64,000 nt of DNA from assembly GCA_000720845.1 (NCBI GenBank), contig JODU01000018.1:1-64000 (forward strand). Reading direction: 5' to 3'. This document shows, in pieces, positions 1-8,860 of the stretch; the first letter of the stretch is position 1; each line of letters begins with the position of its first letter. Below the pieces are notes generated by a model. The model worked only from the letters and a program-made list of their open reading frames with translations, ran no database searches and was not told the origin of the DNA. The DNA is from Kitasatospora aureofaciens. GTDB lineage: Bacteria; Actinomycetota; Actinomycetes; Streptomycetales; Streptomycetaceae. Position numbers and translations under genes: made by a program.

Positions 1-584
1 TGACCTTCCTGATCGCGGTCCCGACCGGTGTGAAGTTCTTCAACTGGATCGGCACCATGTGGAAGGGCTCGCTGTCCTTCGAGACACCGATGCTCTGGTC
101 CACCGGCTTCCTGATCACCTTCCTCTTCGGTGGTCTGACCGGTGTCATCCTGGCCTCGCCGCCGCTGGACTTCCATGTCTCGGACTCGTACTTCGTGGTG
201 GCGCACTTCCACTACGTGGTGTTCGGCACCGTGGTGTTCGCGATGTTCGCCGGCTTCCACTTCTGGTGGCCGAAGTTCACCACGATCTCGACGATCAGCT
301 CGTTCCTGCTCGGCATGTCGATACTGCCGTTCTTCTACAACATCTGGAAGACCGCCAAGTACGGCAAGAAGATCGAGGTGGACGACCCGTGGGGCTACGG
401 CCGTTCGCTGGAGTGGGCGACCTCCTGCCCGCCGCCGCGGCACAACTTCCTCACGCTGCCGCGCATCCGCAGTGAATCCCCCGCCTTCGACCTGCACCAC
501 CCCGAGATCTCCGCGATCGACCAGCTGGAGAACATCGGCCACGGTGAGAAGGCCCTCGCCGGCGGCAAGGAGGCCGGGAAGTGA
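1..584 (+). CDS. ctaD: Cytochrome c oxidase subunit I, C-terminal part (5' truncated by window edge)
   Basis: Only about 193 C-terminal residues are in the window; the reading frame is open from base 3 and the gene begins outside. The visible part has the helix VKFFNWIGTMWKG and the stretch FVVAHFHYVVFG, which carries the conserved histidine pair of subunit I near the heme a3-CuB site, so this is the catalytic subunit of the aa3-type oxidase in the cytoplasmic membrane. The hydrophilic C-terminal tail (PPPRHNF onward) is typical of actinobacteria. The stop codon overlaps the GTG start of the next gene by four bases, so the two are translationally coupled. Identification is firm; the true start is not visible. 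Confidence 0.96.
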   Translation, partial: TFLIAVPTGVKFFNWIGTMWKGSLSFETPMLWSTGFLITFLFGGLTGVILASPPLDFHVSDSYFVVAHFHYVVFGTVVFAMFAGFHFWWPKFTTISTISSFLLGMSILPFFYNIWKTAKYGKKIEVDDPWGYGRSLEWATSCPPPRHNFLTLPRIRSESPAFDLHHPEISAIDQLENIGHGEKALAGGKEAGK

Positions 585-979
585 AGATCCAGGGCAAGAT
601 GTTCATCTGGTTGAGCGTCTTCATCCTCGCCGTGGCGGTTGTCTACGGCTACTGGTCCAAGGAGCCGGCCGGTACCACGGCGCTCTTCCTGGCCTTCGGC
701 CTGGCCATCATGATCGGCTTCTACCTCGCCTTCACGGCGCGGCGGGTCGACGCCGGTGCGCAGGACAACACGGAGGCGGACGTCGCGGACGACGCCGGCG
801 AGATCGGGTTCTTCAGCCCGCACAGCTGGCAGCCGCTGTCCCTCGCCGTCGGTGGCGCCCTCGCCTTCCTGGGCATCGCCGTCGGCTGGTGGGTCATGTA
901 CTTCTCGGCACCGATCCTCATGGTCGGCCTGTTCGGCTGGGTCTTCGAGTACTACCGCGGTGAGAACCGCACCCAGTAG
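581..979 (+). CDS. ctaF: Cytochrome c oxidase subunit IV (actinobacterial type)
   Basis: A 132-residue membrane protein that starts with GTG overlapping the ctaD stop (GTGA). It has about four hydrophobic segments: two near residues 8-50 and two near residues 88-125, separated by a charged loop. Length and position behind ctaD match the small actinobacterial subunit IV (CtaF) of the bcc-aa3 supercomplex. It has no catalytic residues; the family role is assembly and stability of the oxidase. It is last in its transcription unit, since a strong hairpin follows. Confidence 0.92.
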   Translation: MKIQGKMFIWLSVFILAVAVVYGYWSKEPAGTTALFLAFGLAIMIGFYLAFTARRVDAGAQDNTEADVADDAGEIGFFSPHSWQPLSLAVGGALAFLGIAVGWWVMYFSAPILMVGLFGWVFEYYRGENRTQ

Positions 980-992
980 CACGCGTCGAGCA

Positions 993-1036
993 CGAAGGGG
1001 CCCGGACACTCCGCCAGGAGCGTCCGGGCCCCTTCG
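993..1036 (+). terminator. Strong hairpin terminator after ctaF
   Basis: Two 15-base arms (993-1007 and 1022-1036) are perfectly complementary, with a 14-base loop. It begins 13 bases after the ctaF stop. There is no T-run, as is usual for Streptomyces terminators. Confidence 0.85.
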
Positions 1037-1109
1037 TCTGCCGTACCGTCGCTCACCCTTCCGGCTTACCCACCGTGCCGCCGTTGACGTCTCTCCCTAG
1101 CGTGAGGCC

Positions 1110-2390
1110 ATGAGCATCACGGCACACTTCCAGGCGCGGGGGCGTACGGTCGTCGGCTGCACCCTGCTGGTGATCGCCCTCGGCGCGAGCGGCACCGCCT
1201 GCCTCGGTGACGACGACAACCCGCTGTCCGCCACGCCCTACGACGCGGCCGGCCAGATCTCCTTCAACGGCCCCACGGACGCCGGGAAGAAGGCCGACCC
1301 GGACAAACCCCTGGAGGTGGTCGCCGAGGGCGCCGACGGGCGCATCACGGACGTCACGGCCATGGACGCGGCCGGACGCCACGTCGCGGGCGAGCTGTCC
1401 GCCGACGGCGCCCGCTGGCGCAGCACCTCGCCCCTGGCGGCCAACGCCAGCTACACGGTGCGCGTCAGCACCGAGGACGGGGACGGCGCCCCCGGCCGCA
1501 AGGTGCTCACCTTCGAGACCGGCAAGCCCGGCGCGAAGAAGACCCTGGACGTCACCTTCGGGCCCAAGGCGGGCGCGTACGGCGTCGGTCAGCCCATCAC
1601 GGCGGAGCTGAGCCAGCCGGTCCGGGACCCGGCGCAGCGGGCCATAGTGGAGCGTGCCCTGAAGGTCGACTCCACCCCCGCGGCGCAGGGCGCCTGGTAC
1701 TGGGTGGACGACAAGAAGCTCCACTACCGGCCCGAGGAGTACTGGCCCGCCCACGCCACCGTCAAGGTCCACAGCACCCTGGACGGCATCAAGATCGGCG
1801 ACCGGATGTGGGGCGGCAAGGCCAAGCCCCTGAAGATCACCACGGAGGACCGCGTCGTGGCCGTCACCGACGCCTCCGCGCACACGCTGACGGTCTACCA
1901 GGACGGCGAGGCGATCCGGGAGATCCCGGTCACCACCGGCAAGCCCGGCTTCGAGACCCGCAACGGCGTCAAGGTCGTCCTCGGCAAGGAATCCTTCGTA
2001 CGCATGCGCAGTACCACCGTCGGCATCGCCGAGGGCTCGTCGGAGTCGTACGACCTGCCGGTCTACTGGGCCACCCGGGTGACCTGGAGCGGCGAGTACG
2101 TGCACGCCGCTCCCTGGTCCGTCGGCTCCCAGGGCATCGCCAACGTCAGCCACGGCTGCGTCGGCATGAGCACCGACAACGCGGAGTGGTTCTTCAACGC
2201 CGTCCAGGAGGGCGACCTCGTGGAGGTCGTCAACTCGGGCGGCGAAACGATGGAACCCTTCGGCAACGGCTTCGGCGACTGGAACATGGACTGGACGAAA
2301 TGGCGCACGGGCAGCGCCCTGACGGGCGGCGCGAGCGATGCGTCCGGCGGTACGGCGGAGCAAGCCCGGCTGCGACCGGAGAGCGCGTGA
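1110..2390 (+). CDS. L,D-transpeptidase lipoprotein (Ig-like domain plus YkuD catalytic domain)
   Basis: A 426-residue exported protein. The N-terminus has a positive patch, a hydrophobic stretch and a Cys at position 31 (GTAC), so it is probably a lipoprotein, though the lipobox is not ideal. Next comes an Ig-like region (about residues 50-230, with the PxxGAYGVGQPITAEL pattern usual in actinobacterial LDTs), then a YkuD domain (about 245-385). The catalytic motif is SHGCVGMS with Cys350, preceded by the conserved His in YVHAAPW. Such enzymes make 3-3 cross-links in peptidoglycan outside the membrane. The Gly/Ser/Ala-rich tail may be flexible. It sits inside the respiratory gene region but has its own promoter space (980-1109). 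Family assignment is secure. Confidence 0.93.
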   Translation: MSITAHFQARGRTVVGCTLLVIALGASGTACLGDDDNPLSATPYDAAGQISFNGPTDAGKKADPDKPLEVVAEGADGRITDVTAMDAAGRHVAGELSADGARWRSTSPLAANASYTVRVSTEDGDGAPGRKVLTFETGKPGAKKTLDVTFGPKAGAYGVGQPITAELSQPVRDPAQRAIVERALKVDSTPAAQGAWYWVDDKKLHYRPEEYWPAHATVKVHSTLDGIKIGDRMWGGKAKPLKITTEDRVVAVTDASAHTLTVYQDGEAIREIPVTTGKPGFETRNGVKVVLGKESFVRMRSTTVGIAEGSSESYDLPVYWATRVTWSGEYVHAAPWSVGSQGIANVSHGCVGMSTDNAEWFFNAVQEGDLVEVVNSGGETMEPFGNGFGDWNMDWTKWRTGSALTGGASDASGGTAEQARLRPESA

Positions 2391-2411
2391 ACACGCCGAT
2401 CAGGGGAGCGT

Positions 2412-2480
2412 CGCCAGGGGCGCGGGGACCTGCGCCACCGGCCACGACGGCGCCGCACTCATCCACGCGCCCCGAGCCCC
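2412..2480 (+). repeat. Dispersed post-gene repeat, copy 1
   Basis: A degenerate copy of a GGGGCGCGGGG-type element, here followed by a divergent form of the usual CTGCGCGACCAGCCACGACG part. It begins 22 bases after the L,D-transpeptidase stop, between two convergent genes. Three better copies lie at 15421-15463, 24784-24823 and 31258-31300, each just after a stop codon and in the same orientation as the gene that ends there. Confidence 0.7.
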
Positions 2481-2496
2481 GGGATCCTGGGCGCCT

Positions 2497-2898
2497 CTAA
2501 ACCCCCTGCAGCCGCTTCTCCCGCAGCAGCGCGGCGAGCGCGGACGCGAACTCCACCGGCTCCACCGGCAGGGTCACCGCGGCCTCCGCACGGCTCCACG
2601 TGGCCAGCCACGCGTCCTGCGGCCGGGCGATGAGCAGCAGCACCGGCGGGCACTGGAAGACCTCGTCCTTGATCTGGCGGCACATGCCCATGCCGCCCAT
2701 GGGCACGGCCTCGCCGTCCAGGACGCAGACGTCGATCCCGCCCCGGTCCAGCTCCTTGAGCACGGCGGCCGGGGTGGCGCACTCCACGAACTCGACCACG
2801 GGCACGTCCGGAGCCGGCCGGCGGCCGGTCGCGAGCCGCACCTGTTCGCGGGTGTTGGAGTCGTCGCTGTAGACCAGCACCGTGGCGGTCGCCTGCAT
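2497..2898 (-). CDS. Small receiver-like protein of unknown function
   Basis: A 133-residue cytoplasmic protein with the overall pattern of a response-regulator receiver fold: TVLVYSDDSN at the first strand, GGIDVCVLDGEAVPMGG at the third strand with an Asp in about the phosphoacceptor place, then a Leu/Ala-rich last helix. There is no output domain. The conserved Thr/Ser and Lys of classical receivers are not obvious (LLIARPQ and VTLPVEP replace them), so it may be a pseudo-receiver. A good ribosome site (GGAGGAAGC) precedes the ATG. It is convergent with the L,D-transpeptidase gene and divergent from ctaE; the 198 bases before ctaE carry both promoters. I recognise it as conserved next to ctaE in Streptomyces, but know no function. 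Confidence 0.75.
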   Translation of the reverse strand: MQATATVLVYSDDSNTREQVRLATGRRPAPDVPVVEFVECATPAAVLKELDRGGIDVCVLDGEAVPMGGMGMCRQIKDEVFQCPPVLLLIARPQDAWLATWSRAEAAVTLPVEPVEFASALAALLREKRLQGV

Positions 2899-3096
2899 GC
2901 TTCCTCCGATACGCGGTGAGACCGGTGAAGGCTGTCGTAGCCCGTTGGGGCGGATGCTACTCCCTCGAACGTCCCGTCAGCAGTGGTTCGGACAGGGCTT
3001 CGACGGGCCGTTCGATGGGCCATCCGGGCCGTACCAGCAGGGGGAACACACCGAACGGCACCCCCCGGGGTGAGGGCGGGATAAGCGACCGACATA

Positions 3097-3717
3097 ATGT
3101 CGGTCGTGGCGACAGCAACGACAGTAGAAACCGGGCACGCGCACCCGTCGGTCAACCGGCCGAACCTCACCAGCGTCGGAACCATCATCTGGTTGAGTTC
3201 CGAGCTGATGTTCTTCGCGGCCCTCTTCGCGATGTACTTCACCCTGCGATCGGTGACCGGCCCGGACTTCTGGTCCGAGAAGGCCGACGCGCTGAACATC
3301 CCGTTCTCCGCGACGAACACCACGATCCTGGTGCTCTCTTCGCTCACCTGTCAGCTCGGCGTGTTCGCGGCCGAGCGCGGTGACGTGAAGAAGCTCCGGA
3401 TGTGGTTCATCGTCACCTTCGTGATGGGTGCGATCTTTATCGGCGGTCAGGTGTTCGAGTACACCGAGCTGGTCAAGCACGAGGGCATCTCGCTCTCGTC
3501 CGACCCGTACGGCTCGGCGTTCTACCTGACCACCGGCTTCCACGGACTGCACGTGACGGGCGGCCTCATCGCCTTCCTGCTGGTCCTCGGCCGCACCTAC
3601 GCGGCCCGGAGGTTCACCCACGAGCAGGCGACCGCCGCCATCGTCGTGTCCTACTACTGGCACTTCGTCGATGTGGTCTGGATCGGCCTGTTCGCCACGA
3701 TCTACCTGATCAAGTAG
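3097..3717 (+). CDS. ctaE: Cytochrome c oxidase subunit III
   Basis: A 206-residue polytopic membrane protein with the five-helix pattern of bacterial subunit III; motifs [11 protein letters not shown] and [21 protein letters not shown] are diagnostic. It is part of the aa3 oxidase and is thought to stabilise the oxygen-reducing subunit I. It is the first gene of ctaE-qcrC-qcrA-qcrB; the gap to qcrC is 65 bases. The ATG has no clear ribosome-binding site; GATAAG at 3080-3085 lies 11 bases before it, so the transcript may have a very short leader. Confidence 0.96.
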
Positions 3718-3782
3718 TCGCGGCACGCACCCGCGCAATACCAGAAGCATCGACGCAGAAGATCCTGACACCGGGGTAATCC

Positions 3783-4592
3783 GTGAAAAAGCTCTCCGCA
3801 CGACGACGCCATCCGCTGGCGGCCCTCGTCGTCCTACTCCTCGCGCTGGCATGCACAGGGGGGCTGTACGCCGCGTTCGCACCCGCGAGCAAGGCGCAGG
3901 CCGATGAATCCGCCCAGTCCCTCGCCATCGACGAGGGCAAGAAGCTCTACGCCGTCGGCTGTGCCAGTTGCCACGGCACCGGAGGGCAGGGCACCAGCGA
4001 CGGTCCGAGCCTGGTCGGCGTAGGCGCCGCGGCCGTCGACTTCCAGGTGGGCACCGGCCGCATGCCGGCCCAGCAGCCCGGCGCGCAGGTCCCGAAGAAG
4101 AAGGTCATCTACTCCCAGGCGGAGATCGACCAGCTCGCGGCCTACATCGCGTCGCTCGGTGCCGGTCCGGCCATCCCCTCGGAGGAGAAGTACGGCCCCG
4201 AGGGCGCCGACATCGCCAAGGGCGGTGAACTGTTCCGCACCAACTGCGCGCAGTGCCACAACTTCACCGGCAAGGGTGGCGCCCTGACGCACGGCAAGTT
4301 CGCGCCGAGCCTCGAGGGTGTCGACCCGAAGCACATCTACGAGGCCATGCAGACCGGCCCGCAGAACATGCCCTCCTTCCCCGACACCACGCTGTCGGAG
4401 CAGAACAAGAAGGACATCATCGCCTACCTGGACGCGGTCAACGGTGACGACACCGAGAGCCCCGGTGGTCTCAGCCTCGGCGGACTCGGCCCGGTCAGTG
4501 AGGGTCTGTTCGCCTGGGTGTTCGGACTGGGCGTGCTGATCGCCGTCGCCGTCTGGGTCGCCGCTCGGACCGCAAAGGCCAAGAAGTCATGA
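3783..4592 (+). CDS. qcrC: Cytochrome bc1 complex diheme cytochrome c subunit
   Basis: A 269-residue protein with an N-terminal membrane segment (about residues 10-33), two cytochrome c domains with heme motifs CASCH (60-64) and CAQCH (155-159), and a C-terminal membrane helix (about 238-260). Having both hemes on one protein is the hallmark of actinobacterial QcrC, which replaces soluble cytochrome c and passes electrons directly to the aa3 oxidase. The GTG start fits the signal-anchor pattern. Its ATGA-type stop overlaps qcrA by four bases, showing one operon. Confidence 0.97.
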   Translation: MKKLSARRRHPLAALVVLLLALACTGGLYAAFAPASKAQADESAQSLAIDEGKKLYAVGCASCHGTGGQGTSDGPSLVGVGAAAVDFQVGTGRMPAQQPGAQVPKKKVIYSQAEIDQLAAYIASLGAGPAIPSEEKYGPEGADIAKGGELFRTNCAQCHNFTGKGGALTHGKFAPSLEGVDPKHIYEAMQTGPQNMPSFPDTTLSEQNKKDIIAYLDAVNGDDTESPGGLSLGGLGPVSEGLFAWVFGLGVLIAVAVWVAARTAKAKKS

Positions 4593-5650
4593 GTAGCCAA
4601 GACATTCCAGAAGAGAACCTGCCGGCCGTGCAGGACCGCCCGCACGGCGCGGCGGCCCGGCCCGCGGACGAGACCAACCCGTTCGCCGACCCGGGGCTGC
4701 CGCCCCACGAGCCGCGGGTCCAGGACGTCGACGAGCGGGCCGCCAAGCGGTCCGAGCGCACGGTCGCCCTGCTGTTCACGCTGTCGATGCTGGCCACCAT
4801 CGGCTTCATCGCCTCGTTCGTGGCGATCCCGGTCGACAAGTCGGTCTACATCTTCCCGCTCGGTCACATCAGTGCGCTGAACTTCGCGCTCGGCATGACG
4901 CTCGGCGTCGCGCTGTTCGCCATCGGCGCCGGCGCGGTCCACTGGGCCCGCACCCTGATGTCCGACGAGGAGGTCGCCGACGAGCGTCACCCCATCGAGG
5001 CGTCCCCCGAGGTCCGCGCCAAGGTCCACGCGGACTTCAAGCAGGGTGCCAAGGAGTCCGTGATCGGGCGCCGCAAGCTGATCCGCAACACGATGCTGGG
5101 CGCGCTCACCCTGGTGCCGCTCTCCGGCGTCGTCCTGCTGCGCGACCTCGGCCCGCTGCCCGGGACCAAGCTCCGCCACACCCTGTGGTCCAAGGGCAAG
5201 CTCCTCGTCAACATGAACACCAACGAGCCGCTGCGTCCCTCCGACGTCGCGGTGGGCTCGCTCACCTTCGCCATGCCCGAGGGCCTGGAGGAGCACGACG
5301 AGGACTTCCAGAACGAGATCGCCAAGGCCGCCCTGATGATCATCCGGCTGGAGCCGGACTCCATCAAGGACAAGCGCGAGCTCGAGTGGTCGCACGAGGG
5401 CATCGTGGCGTACTCGAAGATCTGCACCCACGTCGGTTGCCCGATCTCCCTGTACGAGCAGCAGACGCACCACGCGCTCTGCCCCTGCCACCAGTCCACC
5501 TTCGACCTTGCCGACGGCGCCCGGGTGATCTTCGGTCCCGCCGGTCACGCCCTGCCGCAGCTGCGCATCGGCGTGAACGACGAGGGTTACCTCGAAGCGC
5601 TCGGCGACTTCGAAGAGCCCGTCGGTCCTGCCTTCTGGGAGCGCGGATGA
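4589..5650 (+). CDS. qcrA: Cytochrome bc1 complex Rieske iron-sulfur subunit
   Basis: A 353-residue protein. A charged N-terminal part is followed by three hydrophobic segments (about residues 55-125 and 165-190), the actinobacterial arrangement, and then the Rieske domain. Cluster ligands are Cys279-Thr-His281 and Cys298-Pro-Cys300-His301; Cys284 and Cys300 form the usual disulfide pair. It moves electrons from menaquinol to cytochrome c. The start overlaps qcrC and the stop overlaps qcrB, each by four bases. Confidence 0.97.
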   Translation: MSSQDIPEENLPAVQDRPHGAAARPADETNPFADPGLPPHEPRVQDVDERAAKRSERTVALLFTLSMLATIGFIASFVAIPVDKSVYIFPLGHISALNFALGMTLGVALFAIGAGAVHWARTLMSDEEVADERHPIEASPEVRAKVHADFKQGAKESVIGRRKLIRNTMLGALTLVPLSGVVLLRDLGPLPGTKLRHTLWSKGKLLVNMNTNEPLRPSDVAVGSLTFAMPEGLEEHDEDFQNEIAKAALMIIRLEPDSIKDKRELEWSHEGIVAYSKICTHVGCPISLYEQQTHHALCPCHQSTFDLADGARVIFGPAGHALPQLRIGVNDEGYLEALGDFEEPVGPAFWERG

Positions 5651-7284
5651 GTACTGCAGCCAACGAACCGTCCCGCTCGCGCGGGAAGGCACCGGCCGGC
5701 GAGCGTGTCGCCGACTGGGCCGACGGCCGGCTGGGGATCTACTCCCTGGCCAAGGCCAACATGCGCAAGATCTTCCCCGACCACTGGTCGTTCATGCTGG
5801 GTGAGGTCTGCCTCTACAGCTTCATCATCATCATCCTCACGGGTGTGTACCTGACGCTGTTCTTCCACCCGTCGATGGCCGAGGTCGAGTACCACGGCTC
5901 GTACGTGCCGCTGCAGGGCCAGATGATGAGTGAGGCGTACGCCTCCACTCTGGACATCAGCTTCGACGTCCGCGGCGGTCTGCTGATCCGGCAGATCCAC
6001 CACTGGGCCGCGCTGATCTTCCTGGCCGGCATGTTCGTGCACATGATGCGCGTCTTCTTCACCGGCGCGTTCCGCAAGCCGCGCGAGGTCAACTGGCTGT
6101 TCGGCTTCCTGCTGCTCGTCCTCGGCATGTTCACCGGCTTCACCGGTTACTCGCTCCCGGACGACCTGCTCTCGGGCACCGGCATCCGCTTCATGGAGGG
6201 CGCGATCCTGTCCGTGCCGATCGTCGGCACGTACATCTCGTTCTTCCTCTTCGGCGGGGAGTTCCCCGGCCACGACTTCGTGTCCCGGTTCTACTCGATC
6301 CACATCCTGCTGCTGCCCGGCATCATGCTCGGCCTGCTGGTGGGCCACCTGATCCTGGTCTTCTACCACAAGCACACGCAGTTCGCGGGTCCCGGCAAGA
6401 CCAACAAGAACGTCGTCGGCATGCCGCTGCTGCCGGTGTACACGGCGAAGGCCGGAGGCTTCTTCTTCCTGGTCTTCGGTGTGATCGCCGTCGTGTCGGC
6501 CATCGCCACGATCAACCCGATCTGGGCCATCGGCCCCTACCGTCCCGACCAGGTCTCCACCGGAGCCCAGCCGGACTGGTACATGGGCTTCTCCGAGGGC
6601 CTGATCCGGGTGATGCCTGGCTGGGAGATCAACTTCTGGGGCCACACACTCGTCCTGGGCGTGTTCGTCCCGCTGCTGATCTTCCCGCTGGTCCTGGCGG
6701 CGATCGCGGTCTACCCGTTCATCGAGTCCTGGGTCACCGGAGACAAGCGCGAGCACCACATCCTGGACCGCCCGCGCAACGCCCCGACCCGTACGGCCTT
6801 CGGTGTCGCCTGGCTGACCGTCTACTTCGTGCTGCTGATCGGTGGCGGCAACGACCTGTGGGCCACGCACTTCCACCTGTCGATCAACGCGATCACCTGG
6901 TTCGTCCGCATCGCGTTCTTCGTCGGCCCGGTCGTCGCCTTCATCGCCACCAAGCGGATCTGCCTCGGCCTCCAGCGCCGGGACAAGGACAAGGTGCTGC
7001 ACGGACGCGAGTCCGGCATCATCAAGCGCCTGCCGCACGGTGAGTTCATCGAGGTGCACGAGCCGCTCAGCCAGGAGCAGCTGCACACGCTCACGGCGCA
7101 CGAGCAGTACAAGCCGGCGGAGATCGGCCCGACGGTCGACGAGAACGGCGTCGAGCGCAAGCCGACCGGCACGCAGAAGCTCCGCGCCAAGCTCAGCGAG
7201 GCCTACTACGGCGAGGAGTCGCAGATTCCGAAGCCGACCGTCGAGGAGTACAAGGAGATCACGAGCGGCCACGGCCACCACTGA
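5647..7284 (+). CDS. qcrB: Cytochrome bc1 complex cytochrome b subunit
   Basis: A 545-residue protein; the ATG at 5647 overlaps the qcrA stop and gives the MSTAANEPS N-terminus. The b-type core (about residues 40-420) includes helix B with the heme histidine in RQIHHWAALIFLAGMF, the GYSLPDDLLSGTG quinol-site stretch and HILLLPG/GHLILVFYHKH. A long soluble C-terminal tail (about 440-545) is typical of actinobacterial QcrB. It carries the two b hemes and the menaquinol sites of the bcc complex. A terminator hairpin follows 27 bases after the stop, ending the ctaE-qcrCAB unit. Confidence 0.97.
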   Translation: MSTAANEPSRSRGKAPAGERVADWADGRLGIYSLAKANMRKIFPDHWSFMLGEVCLYSFIIIILTGVYLTLFFHPSMAEVEYHGSYVPLQGQMMSEAYASTLDISFDVRGGLLIRQIHHWAALIFLAGMFVHMMRVFFTGAFRKPREVNWLFGFLLLVLGMFTGFTGYSLPDDLLSGTGIRFMEGAILSVPIVGTYISFFLFGGEFPGHDFVSRFYSIHILLLPGIMLGLLVGHLILVFYHKHTQFAGPGKTNKNVVGMPLLPVYTAKAGGFFFLVFGVIAVVSAIATINPIWAIGPYRPDQVSTGAQPDWYMGFSEGLIRVMPGWEINFWGHTLVLGVFVPLLIFPLVLAAIAVYPFIESWVTGDKREHHILDRPRNAPTRTAFGVAWLTVYFVLLIGGGNDLWATHFHLSINAITWFVRIAFFVGPVVAFIATKRICLGLQRRDKDKVLHGRESGIIKRLPHGEFIEVHEPLSQEQLHTLTAHEQYKPAEIGPTVDENGVERKPTGTQKLRAKLSEAYYGEESQIPKPTVEEYKEITSGHGHH

Positions 7285-7310
7285 CCCTCCAGCGTCGCCA
7301 CACCACGGTC

Positions 7311-7346
7311 GAAGGGCCCCGTTCCGTTCTGCGGACGGGGCCCTTC
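7311..7346 (+). terminator. Hairpin terminator after qcrB
   Basis: Arms 7311-7322 and 7335-7346 are perfectly complementary (12 bp, GAAGGGGCCC type) around a 12-base loop. It separates the bc1 operon from trpD. Confidence 0.85.
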
Positions 7347-7418
7347 GCCGTGCCCGGGGCTGGATAGGGTGGGAGCCACATCCTCTGTTCGACGACCCAT
7401 ACGATTCAGGAGCGGCCG

Positions 7419-8483
7419 ATGAGCGCTGTGACCCCCGCTGGAGGAGACACCACGGCGGCCCGCTCCTGGCCGGCCCTGCTGAACGGACTGCTGGACGGCC
7501 GCGACCTGAGCGCGGACGACACCGCCTGGGCGCTGGACGTGATCATGCGCGGCGAGGCGACCGACGCGCAGATCGCCGCGTTCGCCGTGGGCCTGCGGTT
7601 CAAGGGCGAGACGGTCGAGGAGATCTCCGGGCTCGTCCGCACCATGTACGACCACGCCAACGTGATCGAGGTGCCGGGGGAGACCGTCGACATCGTCGGC
7701 ACCGGCGGCGACGGCGCCAAGACGGTCAACATCTCCACCATGTCGGCGATCGTGGTGGCCGGCACGGGTGCGAAGGTCGTCAAGCACGGCAACCGGGCCG
7801 CCTCCTCGGCGTCCGGGGCCTCCGACGTCCTGGAGAAACTCGGCGTCAATCTGGAGCTGACGCCGAAGCGGGTGGCCGAGGTCGCCGAGGAAGCTGGCAT
7901 CACCTTCTGCTTCGCCGTGAAGTTCCACCCGGCGCTGCGCCACGTGGCGGCGGCCCGCGGCCAGCTCGGCATCCGCACGGTGTTCAACTTCCTGGGTCCG
8001 CTGACCAATCCCGCCCAGGTCAGGGCCCAGGCGATCGGGGTCGCCGACGCCCGGATGGCGCCGATCATCGCCGGTGTCTTCGCCGAGCGCGGTCACTCGT
8101 CCCTGGTCTTCCGCGGCGACGACGGCCTCGACGAACTGACCACCACCGCCACGTCCCGGGTCTGGACCGTGCGCGACGGCCGGGTGAGCGAGGAGACCTT
8201 CGACCCGCGCGAGGTCGGCATCGAGCTGGTGCCGGTCGAGGCGCTGCGCGGCGCCGACGCCTCCTACAACGCCGACGTCGCCCGCCGCCTGCTGGCCGGA
8301 GAGACGGGTCCGGTGCGGGACGCGGTCCTGCTGAACTCGGCGGCCGCCCTGGTGGCCCTGAACCCCGGCGACGGACCCCTGGCGGAGCGGCTGCGGGACG
8401 GGATGGACCGGGCGGCCGAGGCGATCGACTCGGGGGCCGCCAAGGGCGTCCTGGACCGCTGGGTGGCCGCGAGCCACGCGTAG
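7419..8483 (+). CDS. trpD: Anthranilate phosphoribosyltransferase
   Basis: A 354-residue soluble enzyme joining phosphoribosyl pyrophosphate to anthranilate, the second step of tryptophan synthesis from chorismate. The PRPP-binding signature GTGGDGAKTVNIST and the KHGNRAASSASG and NFLGPLTNP motifs are present. Length is normal for the family. The ATG is preceded by CAGGAG at good distance. It stands alone between a terminator and a riboswitch; the other tryptophan-pathway genes in the window lie over 30 kb away. Confidence 0.97.
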   Translation: MSAVTPAGGDTTAARSWPALLNGLLDGRDLSADDTAWALDVIMRGEATDAQIAAFAVGLRFKGETVEEISGLVRTMYDHANVIEVPGETVDIVGTGGDGAKTVNISTMSAIVVAGTGAKVVKHGNRAASSASGASDVLEKLGVNLELTPKRVAEVAEEAGITFCFAVKFHPALRHVAAARGQLGIRTVFNFLGPLTNPAQVRAQAIGVADARMAPIIAGVFAERGHSSLVFRGDDGLDELTTTATSRVWTVRDGRVSEETFDPREVGIELVPVEALRGADASYNADVARRLLAGETGPVRDAVLLNSAAALVALNPGDGPLAERLRDGMDRAAEAIDSGAAKGVLDRWVAASHA

Positions 8484-8567
8484 CGCGTCGCCCCCCGATG
8501 TGACGTGCGTCCCGCGATCCGGACTCGGGTTGCGGGGCGCCGATCATTTCCCCTAGGTTTTTCGACA

Positions 8568-8685
8568 GGTCATGAGTGACAGTCATGAGGCCCCGGCCGA
8601 CTGTCCGGCAACCCTCCGTCCGTGGCGGGGTGCCCCGGGTGAAGACCAGGTCGTGGACAGCAAGGTCCACGGCAAGCGCGGACCC
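8568..8685 (+). promoter_or_regulatory. SAM-IV riboswitch
   Basis: The sequence matches the actinobacterial S-adenosylmethionine-IV aptamer as I know it: an opening GGTCATGAGTGACAG, the core GGCAACCCTCC, GGGGTGCCCCGGGTGAAGACC, a hairpin (GTGGAC at 8653-8658 with GTCCAC at 8665-8670) and the 3' tail GGCAAGCGCGGACC. GGTC (8568-8571) pairs with GACC (8644-8647) as the closing stem. SAM binding is expected to lower expression of the downstream aminotransferase gene. The aptamer ends about 175 bases before that gene's ATG. An Rfam covariance search would settle the class. Confidence 0.93.
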
Positions 8686-8704
8686 CTCGCGAAACCAGGG
8701 GTCC
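8680..8704 (+). promoter_or_regulatory. Possible expression-platform stem of the SAM-IV riboswitch
   Basis: GGACCCCT (8680-8687) is complementary to AGGGGTCC (8697-8704). The first arm overlaps the 3' tail of the SAM-IV aptamer, so the stem and the complete ligand-bound aptamer may exclude one another. The complementarity is visible; the switching role is inference. Confidence 0.5.
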
Positions 8705-8860
8705 TGGGTCGTCCGAGGGAGTCTCCCGTGAACCAGCGAATGCGATAGGGCCGGTCCGAAGGACAGGCCCTCGGCCGCAGAGCCCCGCCTCCGCACATCT
8801 CTTCTTCACTTCGCCTCTTCACAGCGCCCTTCCGCGCGCTGGTCCTCACGGGAGTCCGCC

